Made by a program: the position numbers and the translations under genes. Below, piece by piece: positions 27,723 to 36,078 of a stretch of 64,000 nt of DNA. The stretch covers positions 273,242 through 337,241 of the forward strand of contig CAVXTT010000019.1 in assembly GCA_963764685.1 (NCBI GenBank), given 5' to 3'. Every line of letters begins with the position of its first letter. Position 1 is the stretch's first letter. The notes under the pieces were generated by a model. It ran no database searches and was not told the DNA's origin. It saw only the letters and a list, made by a program, of their open reading frames with translations. This stretch comes from CAVXTT01 sp963764685. Lineage in GTDB: Bacteria > Bacteroidota > Ignavibacteria > Ignavibacteriales > Ignavibacteriaceae.

Positions 27723-29405
27723 TTACTTACTTAGAATCATCTTTCTTGTCTCTGAAAACTTACCTGCAGTTATACTGTAGAAATACAGTCCGCTTGAAAG
27801 ATTCCTTCCATCAAACTGAATAGTATAACTTCCGGGCATCTGGTTTCCATTTACCAGTGTCGCAACTTCGCTTCCGAGAACATTGTAGATCTTTAACGTT
27901 ACAAATTCTTCAGATGCGATTGCGTAAGTAATATTGGTTGACGGATTGAACGGGTTAGGATAATTCTGCTCAAGCTTGTATGACATAAACGGCAGAAGTT
28001 CAACATTTATTTCGTTGCTGTATTCTGATGTGCCGTTATAATCTGTTTGTCTCAGCCTGTAAGAATATCTTCCATCCGAACCCGGTTTATCCGAGTATGC
28101 ATAAAAATGTCTCTGGGCGGTGGTTCCCTGTCCCTGAACAAAACCTAATGTTGTCCAATCGGCTCCTGCAGCTTTTCTTTCAACATAGAACCCGCTGTTA
28201 TTCAATTCGGTAGCGGTAATCCAGGATAGTTCAACAATATTCTGATTAACCGCTGCATTGAAGGAAACAAGTTCTACAGGAACAGGAGGCATTGTATACT
28301 CATAAATACCCGCACCTCCTGCAGTACCTACGCCTGCGTAAAGAGTTGAGTTGGCAGGAATATCCTTAAAAATAAGGCCGCGAATTCCGTAAGTATCAAG
28401 AAGAGTACCGCCGTTAAATGTTGCCCAGCTATTACCGCCGTCTGTCGATCTCCATACCCCGGCATTTATTAACGTGCTGCGGTCGAGTCCGATATATACT
28501 TCATTTGTTGTACCGGGACGAATGATACCTGATCTCAACAGAGTACCAACATCACTCGGAGCGCCTGTCCATTTCCTTGTCCATGTGCTTCCTGCATCTG
28601 TTGAAAAGTAAGCACCGCCGTCTGTAGTATTACAAAAGAGACCTGCTAAAATGTAAGAGTTATTTAATGTACTGACAGAGAGAAATCTTACAGGGTTTAT
28701 TGCAGCAGGATCAGTTGGAGTTCCGGTTGCAGCAGTCCAGTTAGCTCCTCCATCAGTTGATTTATAAATTTTACTTGGACCAAGGGATGTTGATACATTG
28801 AAAGAACTTCCCGCTAGTACCAGGTTACCGTTTGAAGGACTAATTGCAAGTGCTAATATATTTTTAATATCCATACCGGTATTTGACGGAGCCCAGGTAT
28901 TTCCCATATCGGTTGTTTTGTACAACCCCGTGGGAGAATCTACTAACCCATCGAAAACGGAAGCAAAAGCGATGGAAGGATTAGTCGGGTGTACTGCAAA
29001 TACCTGAATACCTAGTGAAGTTTCTGTAATACCCGTAACCTTCCGCGTCCAGCTGCCGCCGCCGTTTGTGGTAACATATATACCGCTGCTGGCATTCCCC
29101 TGATTTGTACCGGCATACAGAACCTGGGGATTCGAATTAGAAATGGCAAGAGCCTGAACAGATTTATAGGTTAAACCTGTATTCACAGTAAACCATGATG
29201 TTCCACCATTTGTTGATTTAAATACTCCTGAATCCAGACCGGCAGTATACATTATACTCGAGTTTGACGGATCTACAACCATTGCATAAACTCTGCCGAC
29301 TGAAGTGGTATTAGTTGTCCATACACCGTTTCCTTCCTGAGAAAATGATAAAACGGGAAACAAAGAGAGAAGGACGAGAACGTAAAATACTTTTTTCATA
29401 CGCAC
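27723..29405 (-). CDS. T9SS-sorted secreted protein with BNR/Ycf48-type propeller
   Basis: 560 residues. AAGGAG lies a few bases before the ATG at 29405; the signal peptide is MRMKKVFYVLVLLSLFPVLS followed by FSQ. Residues about 35-385 hold repeats with the Asp-box pattern (GVFKSTNGGTSWFTVNTGL; GIYVTTNGGGSWTRKVTG; GLYKTTDMGNTWAPSNTG; GAYFSTDAGSTWTRKW), as in sialidase and Vps10-type propellers. Then come the fibronectin-like module (PVELVSFNAAVNQNIVELSW) and the sorting domain (NYPNPFNPSTNITYAI, ending KMILSK). It is secreted by Sec and T9SS; ligand unknown. The layout matches the broken Ycf48-like gene at 10.8-13.2 kb, but this copy is intact. Confidence 0.85.
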   Translation of the reverse strand: MRMKKVFYVLVLLSLFPVLSFSQEGNGVWTTNTTSVGRVYAMVVDPSNSSIMYTAGLDSGVFKSTNGGTSWFTVNTGLTYKSVQALAISNSNPQVLYAGTNQGNASSGIYVTTNGGGSWTRKVTGITETSLGIQVFAVHPTNPSIAFASVFDGLVDSPTGLYKTTDMGNTWAPSNTGMDIKNILALAISPSNGNLVLAGSSFNVSTSLGPSKIYKSTDGGANWTAATGTPTDPAAINPVRFLSVSTLNNSYILAGLFCNTTDGGAYFSTDAGSTWTRKWTGAPSDVGTLLRSGIIRPGTTNEVYIGLDRSTLINAGVWRSTDGGNSWATFNGGTLLDTYGIRGLIFKDIPANSTLYAGVGTAGGAGIYEYTMPPVPVELVSFNAAVNQNIVELSWITATELNNSGFYVERKAAGADWTTLGFVQGQGTTAQRHFYAYSDKPGSDGRYSYRLRQTDYNGTSEYSNEINVELLPFMSYKLEQNYPNPFNPSTNITYAIASEEFVTLKIYNVLGSEVATLVNGNQMPGSYTIQFDGRNLSSGLYFYSITAGKFSETRKMILSK

Positions 29406-29814
29406 CTACTCCTTATCAGAAATGATATAAATAGTTTTAAGAAACCTCGGATGAAGCTTTAAAGAAATTAAGTAGAAAAGATTTCAGAGTCAATAAGAAA
29501 ATTAAAAAAAACCAGGGTAAGGTATATCTGTTCAATATGATGAAATAAGAAATAAAAAAGGAGCAATAAAATTAGTTACAATGCTTGCTTTTGCTCCCGG
29601 AATAATTGGTATTATGCAAATGTTTGTAATTACAGGGGATCAGGTATTTAGTGCAATAAGCCGGAAAGACTTTCCTAAACACTTATTTCCAACCCTATCT
29701 GTCCCGGTACCTAACCCCTATAACCTCAATACAATCCTCCTACGCCAGTAATGTTGTAGTAGGCGTTTAGTAGGACATAGTAGGGGTTGTGTAGGGGTTA
29801 GAGGTCTTTTTTTG
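29406..29814. other. Intergenic region with a possible plus-strand small gene or sRNA
   Basis: Between two minus-strand genes. On the plus strand a 56-codon frame runs from an ATG at 29581 to a stop at 29749-29751, beginning with a hydrophobic stretch (MLAFAPGIIGIMQMFVITG). AAAGGAG lies about 16 bases upstream, rather far. Its stop codon falls inside the hairpin described next. Coding status is unproven. Confidence 0.3.
29711..29813 (+). terminator. Long hairpin ending in a T-run, reading on the plus strand
   Basis: CTAACCCCTA (29711-29720) pairs with TAGGGGTTAG (29792-29801), and CGCC (29743-29746) with GGCG (29762-29765). Partial pairing lies between them. Seven T residues at 29807-29813 follow. 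It looks like an intrinsic terminator for a plus-strand transcript, though both adjacent genes read minus. Confidence 0.55.
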
Positions 29815-30147
29815 TTAGGTGTTGGTCAGATCATCTCTGGCTATGCTTGATTCTCCCGGTTTGTTTTCCGTAAGATTCATAATCTCTTCCCTGTTTAGTT
29901 TCAAAATAATGGAATCAGCGCTTTTCACCTTCTCAGTATCCTTACCGGTATTCGAGCTCATTACATTCTTTTTATGGCTGCGGCGAATGAGTGCTTTACG
30001 TGCACGTTCTTCATAATCTGTCCTTCCGTACTCATTTTCGTTGCTTCTGCAAAGTCCTGAAGAAACACCTCCATACTCGTTAGAACCATACAGAACTTTC
30101 TTTTTTGAGAAATTTAACTCTTTATCTTCTTCTTTATTATCCATCAT
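29815..30147 (-). CDS. Small charged hypothetical protein
   Basis: 110 residues, very rich in Lys, Glu, Asn and Ser, with no hydrophobic core, signal peptide or recognised domain (begins MMDNKEEDKELNFSKKK). It is probably disordered, at least in part. A GGAG-like site (AAGGAGTTATG) lies directly before the ATG, which supports translation. It stands alone between T9SS genes. Confidence that it is a gene is moderate, and its function is unknown. Confidence 0.5.
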   Translation of the reverse strand: MMDNKEEDKELNFSKKKVLYGSNEYGGVSSGLCRSNENEYGRTDYEERARKALIRRSHKKNVMSSNTGKDTEKVKSADSIILKLNREEIMNLTENKPGESSIARDDLTNT

Positions 30148-30368
30148 AACTCCTTGATTCCCTGATCACATAATATCAGATGAGGCTTATTTCGATGACT
30201 TCTTAATAATTAGCTGATGAATTTTAACACTAATTTTGATAACCCAAATTATACTGCCTAACATCAGTACCTGCCTGTGAAACAAGATACAACAGTTGTT
30301 CCGGATTCAAATACATTATATGCGGGAAACTGACTTGAATCAGGATCAGATATTATGATGGAGTTTCT

Positions 30369-31082
30369 ATGAATGGATTTTGGATTACAGCATTATTAAC
30401 AATTAGTTTTTTAACGGGTGTTCGCGGAGGGGAATTTACTGTATCAAAGGACACCAGCAGACAAACTATAGTTAAAGATAAAGACCCGGATGGAAAAGAA
30501 GTTCCTGCCAGACAGCCTCAAATCAATAATCTTAAGTCAAATCTGGATGAAAATAATCTGACCTTAACATGGACACTTACCGGTTATAATGATATAGTGT
30601 CTTTTTCTGTGGAAAAAATAAACGAATATGAAACTAAACATATGGGAGAAATAAAAGTCCAGGGAGCAATAGAATTTGAATACGATTATTCATTTACGGA
30701 TATTATTTCCAAAGAAGAGTTAGAGCAGAAGACAATCATTTACAGGATCCAGGGACTCGATTCTTCAGGTCGTCTGGTAACACAAAAACAGATACTGGTA
30801 GAAATTGATAATGAATTCGAGGGGTACGATCTTTTTCCGAATTATCCAAATCCATTTAACCCTGTAACTACAATTAAATATCAGATCCCTGTGCAGGACC
30901 ACGTAACTGTTAAAGTTTTTAATATACTTGGAAACCTCATTTCTATACTTGTTGATGAAACAAAACCTGCAGGTACCTACCAGCTGGAATTTTATGGTAC
31001 AGGTCTAACATCCGGAGTATATTTGTATACAATTCAGGCGGGAGAGTATACTGAAACCAAAAGAATGATCCTGATGAAATAG
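30369..31082 (+). CDS. Short T9SS-sorted secreted protein
   Basis: 237 residues. A signal peptide of about 20 residues (MNGFWITALLTISFLTGVRG) leads a short mature region with one fibronectin-like module (NNLTLTWTLTGYNDIVSFSV). The sorting domain follows (NYPNPFNPVTTIKYQIP, ending KRMILMK). There is almost no other domain, so it may be a structural or adaptor protein, or a shortened relative of the larger cargos. Secretion through T9SS is inferred from the sorting domain. Confidence 0.75.
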   Translation: MNGFWITALLTISFLTGVRGGEFTVSKDTSRQTIVKDKDPDGKEVPARQPQINNLKSNLDENNLTLTWTLTGYNDIVSFSVEKINEYETKHMGEIKVQGAIEFEYDYSFTDIISKEELEQKTIIYRIQGLDSSGRLVTQKQILVEIDNEFEGYDLFPNYPNPFNPVTTIKYQIPVQDHVTVKVFNILGNLISILVDETKPAGTYQLEFYGTGLTSGVYLYTIQAGEYTETKRMILMK

Positions 31083-31281
31083 TCTTACATCCTCAACCGC
31101 TGCCAGCTGGAATCAATAAAGACAAGTTGTTATGAAGGAAATGGATCATAATGATACATTGTTTTCCTGATTTTCTTTCAATTATAACTGATTTTTCATA
31201 GTAGTAGAATTGTGGAGATATCATCGAAACCCCATCAGTCTCTCAGTCGTTAACAGGTCTGTACCATTCTATTAATATTCT

Positions 31282-31289
31282 TATCTTTG
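31282..31289 (+). promoter_or_regulatory. fabF: Candidate Bacteroidota-type -7 element before fabF
   Basis: TATCTTTG matches the TAnnTTTG -7 consensus known for the primary sigma factor of Bacteroidota, 40 bases before the fabF start. I do not see a good TTTG -33 element at the usual distance, so this is weak. Confidence 0.3.
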
Positions 31290-31329
31290 CACCTTAAAAT
31301 CTTAATCTTATAAAAAATCAGGAAACAAA

Positions 31330-32589
31330 ATGACGGTAAACCCGAGAAGAGTGGTTGTAACAGGAATAGGTGCTATTACCCCGATCGGACTAAATGTTGA
31401 AGAATTCTGGAATTCCCTTATGACCGGAGTAAGCGGATGCGATGAAATTAAAAGTTTTGATTCCTCTAAACTCGATACACATTTTGCGTGTGAAGTAAAA
31501 GGATTCGATGTAACTAAGTATATCGATAAAAAATCGGCCAGGAGACTTGACAGGTATGCACATTATGCAATAGCATCTGCGATCCAGGCAGTAGAAGACA
31601 GCGGAATAAAAACCTCCGAGCTCACCGATTACGAAAAAGGGCGTATGGGAGTGATTTATGGAAGCGGTATAGGAGGCATTGAAACTTTCTATCAGCAGTC
31701 GGTAATAAATCATACCCAGGGACCATCAAGAGTATCCCCTTTCTTTATTCCTATGCTGATTCCTGATTTAGCTGCCGGACAGATTTCCATCCATTTTGGA
31801 CTAAGGGGTCCTAACTACTGTATTGTATCTGCCTGCGCAACTGCAAATAATAACCTGATAGATGCCTTATTATTAATAAAACACGGAATGGCAGATGTGA
31901 TTATTTCCGGTGGCAGCGAGGCTGCTGTAAACGAGATCGGAATAAGCGGTTTTAATGCATCCCGTGCATTATCTACCAGGAATGATTCACCTAAAACGGC
32001 TAGCAGACCTTTTGATCTTACAAGAGACGGTTTTGTTATGGGAGAAGGAGGCGGCTCGCTGGTACTCGAAGAACTTGAACACGCAAGAAAAAGAGGCGCT
32101 AAAATATATGCCGAAATAATCGGTGCCGGTTTATCTGCCGATGCTTATCATATTACAGCTCCTCACCCTGAAGGATTCGGGGCTATCCTGTCGATGGAAA
32201 TGGCAATTGAAAATGCAGGGATAGAAAAAGATGCCATAGATTATGTAAATATGCACGGCACTTCAACCCCTTTAGGGGATATTGCCGAAACCAAAGCCAT
32301 AAAGAAAGTCTTCGGCGATCACGCCTATAAAATGAATTTATCATCTACCAAAAGTATGACTGGGCATCTCCTTGGAGCAGCAGGGGCAGTGGAGGCAATT
32401 GCCTGTATACTGGCAATTAAGGAAGGTAAAATACCTCCGACCATAAACTTTGAAACTCCTGATCCCGAATGCGATTTGAATTACACATTTAATGAGCCGG
32501 AAGAGCGGAATGTTGAAATTGCTCTGAGCAATGCATTTGGGTTCGGCGGACATAATACGAGTGTCATCTTTAGAAAATACACGGATTAA
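31330..32589 (+). CDS. fabF: 3-oxoacyl-[acyl-carrier-protein] synthase II
   Basis: 419 residues, the KAS II length. The Cys-His-His triad is Cys169 (VSACATANN), His309 (NMHGTSTPLGD) and His346 (SMTGHLLGAAGAVEA), with Lys341 also conserved. It condenses malonyl-ACP with acyl-ACP to lengthen fatty acids, in the cytosol. The N-terminal RRVVVTGIGAITPIG is the family start. It stands alone, with no acpP or fab partner in view. Confidence 0.96.
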   Translation: MTVNPRRVVVTGIGAITPIGLNVEEFWNSLMTGVSGCDEIKSFDSSKLDTHFACEVKGFDVTKYIDKKSARRLDRYAHYAIASAIQAVEDSGIKTSELTDYEKGRMGVIYGSGIGGIETFYQQSVINHTQGPSRVSPFFIPMLIPDLAAGQISIHFGLRGPNYCIVSACATANNNLIDALLLIKHGMADVIISGGSEAAVNEIGISGFNASRALSTRNDSPKTASRPFDLTRDGFVMGEGGGSLVLEELEHARKRGAKIYAEIIGAGLSADAYHITAPHPEGFGAILSMEMAIENAGIEKDAIDYVNMHGTSTPLGDIAETKAIKKVFGDHAYKMNLSSTKSMTGHLLGAAGAVEAIACILAIKEGKIPPTINFETPDPECDLNYTFNEPEERNVEIALSNAFGFGGHNTSVIFRKYTD

Positions 32590-32664
32590 TTGTGCTTCAG
32601 AACAGCATATCATAAAAACAGAGTACCTTATTTAGTCCATTCTGTTTTACCAAAAAGGAAAAGA

Positions 32665-33213
32665 ATGAGGCTTTATACTTTTTTAATGATGTGCTGTTTG
32701 GTTTTTGTTTTTCACTCTTCTTCTTATTCACAGTTCAAAATATCTATACAGCCGGGTGTGCAGGTCCCTATCGGGGATTTTGCTAATACCGCAGAAATAG
32801 GATTAGGAGGAGGTGCAACAGTTGAGTATATCCAGACTCAAAAGAAGGGAGTTGACTGGTCTATAACCGGAACTGCCGGATATAATTATTTTTCGGCAAA
32901 TAAAGATCTCCCTGAAGGGGAGGATTATTCATATTCTGATATTCCTGTTCTCGCAGGCCTAAGGTACTATCTTGGAAAATCTGATTTCAGGGCATACATA
33001 GGAGCCGAACTTGGATTTCATTTGATGACAGTAAAACATAATGATACGGAGGTTGGAAAAAGTTATTTCGGCTTTGCGCCTGTAGTCGGATTTAAATTTT
33101 ATTTTGCCAGGAATATGGATTTGGACATAAATGTTAAACTGAATTCCATCTCATCAGAGGGATCATCGATAAGCTTTACCGGGTTTAATTTTGGTGTTCA
33201 GTTCCCTTTATGA
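32665..33213 (+). CDS. Small outer-membrane beta-barrel protein
   Basis: 182 residues from the ATG at 32665 (AAAAAGGAAAAGA just before it); an upstream TTG at 32590 would add 25 residues before the signal peptide and is unlikely. The signal peptide MRLYTFLMMCCLVFVFHSSS ends near YSQ. The mature protein is an OmpA/OprF-like eight-stranded barrel by pattern (VGGGATVEYI-type alternation, LAGLRYYLGKSDFRAYIGAE, NMDLDINVKLNSI). No periplasmic domain follows. The exact role is unknown. Confidence 0.65.
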   Translation: MRLYTFLMMCCLVFVFHSSSYSQFKISIQPGVQVPIGDFANTAEIGLGGGATVEYIQTQKKGVDWSITGTAGYNYFSANKDLPEGEDYSYSDIPVLAGLRYYLGKSDFRAYIGAELGFHLMTVKHNDTEVGKSYFGFAPVVGFKFYFARNMDLDINVKLNSISSEGSSISFTGFNFGVQFPL

Positions 33214-33231
33214 AATAAATAGAAAGACACT

Positions 33232-33939
33232 TTATTTTTTTATATCCTTAAAAACATTATCTGAAATCCCCTTGTTGATTTTATAGCCTTCATAGGTAAT
33301 GTATACCTTACCGGCTGTTGTCCTCTCCCCGGATTCTTTTTTACTTTTTGCATTATCCCCGCTCATTTTATTCAGGTCGCCGCTCATTCCTTTCGGAAGA
33401 TTCAATTTATCCAGGTTAAAACTGAAGGTCATAGCTGAAGGCAGCGGGTAAACAGATCCCGGAGAATATTGTAGCTCAATTACATATGTACCCTGTGTTT
33501 TGGTTGTGGACTCCACTTTATTAATTCTGTAATTGGTCAAATCAATCCAGAGAGTAGATAGTACAATATCACTGGCATCCCCGAGCGGAATAATTTTGAT
33601 AATACAAACCTTGTTTCCGTTTTCAGTGGTATCTTTTTCATAGAAGGAAGTATAATCCCCGCTTAACAATGAAGAGGGTGAAAAATTCACACCACCTTTG
33701 GGAAGCATAGCAAAACCTTCTGAATCGAGCTGTAGTTTATCCGGCTGCTTGAAATAAAGCTGTGCTTTCATATCCGGTACTTTAATAAAATCCACATCAA
33801 CTTTTATTTTAACACCTACCTGGTAGTCTTTAACACGGTTAAAATTCTCTTTTACCCTGTTAAGTATAACATCTGCATCTTTTTTCTGCGGATAAAGTGT
33901 ACCCGCCAGCAGTAAAAAAATTATTAAAAACTTATTCAT
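33232..33939 (-). CDS. LolA-like outer-membrane lipoprotein-sorting protein
   Basis: 235 residues with a signal peptide (MNKFLIIFLLLAGTLYPQ). The fold is that of LolA/LolB-type half-barrels: VKDYQVGVKIKVDVDFIKV, QLYFKQPDKLQLDSEGF, then WIDLTNYRINKVESTTKTQG, the conserved DpkT-like region in loose form. It probably carries lipid-linked molecules or lipoproteins across the periplasm. Eight bases separate it from the ABC permease gene upstream, so the three genes form one operon; an ABC exporter with a periplasmic carrier fits that order. Confidence 0.65.
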   Translation of the reverse strand: MNKFLIIFLLLAGTLYPQKKDADVILNRVKENFNRVKDYQVGVKIKVDVDFIKVPDMKAQLYFKQPDKLQLDSEGFAMLPKGGVNFSPSSLLSGDYTSFYEKDTTENGNKVCIIKIIPLGDASDIVLSTLWIDLTNYRINKVESTTKTQGTYVIELQYSPGSVYPLPSAMTFSFNLDKLNLPKGMSGDLNKMSGDNAKSKKESGERTTAGKVYITYEGYKINKGISDNVFKDIKK

Positions 33940-33947
33940 AATAACTC

Positions 33948-34787
33948 CTAGGATAAAATATCTTTTCTTTTAAATAGTGCGAGTGTAATCAGGTAGAAGA
34001 ACACTATATGAGCCGCAAGAATGAGAAATGAAGTATATAACTCCTTCATATCAATAGGATCATCAAAAAAGAGGCGCCATATATTCAGGTAATTTGTAAA
34101 GAGATAGGGTCTGACTGCCTGGAATATATCTATCTCAATAGCTGAAATAATGATGAATACAATGATTATTGCCATTGTGGAAACGATCGGGCCAATTGCA
34201 TTCTCTACAAGGGATGAAAGAAAGAAAGCAAGTGATGCAACAACACACATACTGAATGTTGCAGTACTGTATGCCAGAAGAAATCGCCAGAGCACGTCTT
34301 CGCGTGCAAATATTATAAGGTTTGTGCTTTTTATAACCAGAAGCTCCCCCGGTCCGAATATCAGCATACCGAGTCCAAGACTTATAATCCCGAGCCAGAT
34401 GACCAGCAAGAATGTATAAATGATTCCTGATATGAATTTTGAGGTAATCAGTGTAAACCTGGATACAGGCCTGGTAAGGATGATCCTGTATGTACCGGCG
34501 GTGGCTTCCCCCGCCAGCAGATCGCCGGCGACAAGTGTAATCAGGAACGGGATGTGAATTACGAGCATACCGAGCACTATATATGATATAAGATACCCGT
34601 TTAAGAGATTACCGACAAAGATAAACGACTGCTGGAGATTACGGGTCATAAAATTGAGTGACCTCTCCCCCTCAATCATCATTGCAATCTGAATTACCGG
34701 GACAAGTACCGCAATTGCAAGGAATCCTATATAAGTTCTCCATTTCTTGAAAATTTTATACAGTTCGATCCGGATTAATGTCAGCAT
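33948..34787 (-). CDS. ABC-2 type transporter permease
   Basis: 279 residues with about six membrane helices in the ABC-2 layout. They start with a cytoplasmic coupling region (IRIELYKIFKKWRTYIG), then helices near 19-36, 60-80, 110-125, 150-175, 195-215 and 245-270. The sequence GEATAGTYRIILTRPVSRFT is the loop typical of NatB/YdbG-like permeases. It pairs with the ATPase encoded directly upstream, stop to start. The substrate is not visible; such pairs export drugs, lipids or ions. Confidence 0.85.
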   Translation of the reverse strand: MLTLIRIELYKIFKKWRTYIGFLAIAVLVPVIQIAMMIEGERSLNFMTRNLQQSFIFVGNLLNGYLISYIVLGMLVIHIPFLITLVAGDLLAGEATAGTYRIILTRPVSRFTLITSKFISGIIYTFLLVIWLGIISLGLGMLIFGPGELLVIKSTNLIIFAREDVLWRFLLAYSTATFSMCVVASLAFFLSSLVENAIGPIVSTMAIIIVFIIISAIEIDIFQAVRPYLFTNYLNIWRLFFDDPIDMKELYTSFLILAAHIVFFYLITLALFKRKDILS

Positions 34788-35705
34788 TCAGGATTCCTTC
34801 TCAGTTAAATTGAGGAAATATTCTTCGAGTGAGCGGGTAGGGACTACTGCGCTTACCTCAATCTGGTTTTCAATTAAATACCTGTTGACCAGGCTGATCT
34901 CATCCTGTTTCAGAATAAAAATTAATTTATTGCCTGCTAATGATTGAAGATTGGTTCCCCATCTGTTCTCCGATATTAAACGTGCGGCCTTTTCGGGGTT
35001 ATCAACCTCAAAAGTTACCTTCAGGTCATTTGCATTAAGCAATTCAGCAACAGTTCCTTCAATTTTTGTTGATCCTTTATTAATTATTACCATCCTGTTT
35101 GCAACAAGTTCCACCTCATAAAGAATATGAGATGAAAGGAACACGGTTTTCTGCTTTTCCCTGCTTAAGAAAAGGATCAGGTCCCTTATCTCTTTCATAC
35201 CCTGGGGGTCGAGTCCCGTAGTCGGCTCATCTAAAATAATTAATTCAGGATCGTGCAGAAGAGCCTGGGCGAGACCGAGTCTTTGCTTCATCCCGTGTGA
35301 AAAAGTTTTTACCTTACTTTTGTACCTTTTATCAAGATCTACGAGTTCAAGCATCTCCATTATTTTTTTAGAAGAAATATCCCTTCCGGAGATCTTTGCC
35401 AGGATCTCGAGATTATTATAAGCGGTGAGATATCCATAGAAATCAGGCTTCTCCACGATAGCGCCAACCTTGCTAAGAATTTCCAGTCTATTCTGCTTGA
35501 TATTTTTCCCAAAGAGCTTAATCTCTCCCTGCGATGGATTTATTAGAGTCAAGAGCATTCTGATAGTAGTACTTTTACCTGCGCCATTGGGACCCAGGAA
35601 GCCAAACACGTCCCCCTTGTATACACTCAGGCTGAGATTATCAACTGCTTTCAGATCCTTAAAATTTTTAGAGAGGTTTTTTACCTCTATTACTTTATCT
35701 TCCAA
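34788..35705 (-). CDS. ABC transporter ATP-binding protein
   Basis: 305 residues. Walker A is GPNGAGKSTT at about 39-48, the signature SHGMKQRLGLAQAL follows near 138, Walker B is LIILDEPTTGLDP near 158, and the H-loop is SSHILYE. A C-terminal extension of about 90 residues after the ATPase core is common in CcmA/YhcH-type ATPases. It powers the permease encoded next, at zero distance. The LolA-like gene is last in this operon. Confidence 0.92.
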   Translation of the reverse strand: MEDKVIEVKNLSKNFKDLKAVDNLSLSVYKGDVFGFLGPNGAGKSTTIRMLLTLINPSQGEIKLFGKNIKQNRLEILSKVGAIVEKPDFYGYLTAYNNLEILAKISGRDISSKKIMEMLELVDLDKRYKSKVKTFSHGMKQRLGLAQALLHDPELIILDEPTTGLDPQGMKEIRDLILFLSREKQKTVFLSSHILYEVELVANRMVIINKGSTKIEGTVAELLNANDLKVTFEVDNPEKAARLISENRWGTNLQSLAGNKLIFILKQDEISLVNRYLIENQIEVSAVVPTRSLEEYFLNLTEKES

Positions 35706-36078
35706 AGGGCATAATTCCGTAATAGTTATTTTTCTGACTTTATAATTAAGACAACTCTGGATTTATAACCGGTAAAATTATACAAACGGTAAAATCCGGT
35801 CTTAAAATTTACATAATAAACTTTTTAATTATCACAAATTAATTCTGTGTGACGAGTAAAATTTTTTTCTGCTGTAAGAGTTGAATAATTTAAAAATTAT
35901 GACAATGTTTGGTTAAAATTTTCCCGGGTAAAAATATTAATTCTTTTTTGTGAACTTTACTTTCATTTTAATTTTATTTTCGCTAGCTTGAAAAAAATCG
36001 AACAAAATTTCTTGCACTTCATATCTAAAAAAATAACTATATAAATCATTTATCAACTAAAACTTTGGGAGCACCTTA
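35706..36078. other. Intergenic region before nrdJ, 373 bases
   Basis: Very AT-rich and between divergent operons, so it should hold both promoters. GGGAG precedes the nrdJ ATG. I looked for a cobalamin riboswitch, which would fit a B12-dependent enzyme, and saw no B12-box-like sequence or long paired element. Confidence 0.45.

Noticed and set aside
35706..36078. Cobalamin riboswitch before the B12-dependent reductase
   Set aside because: No B12 box or long paired element was visible in the AT-rich sequence; a covariance-model search would settle it.
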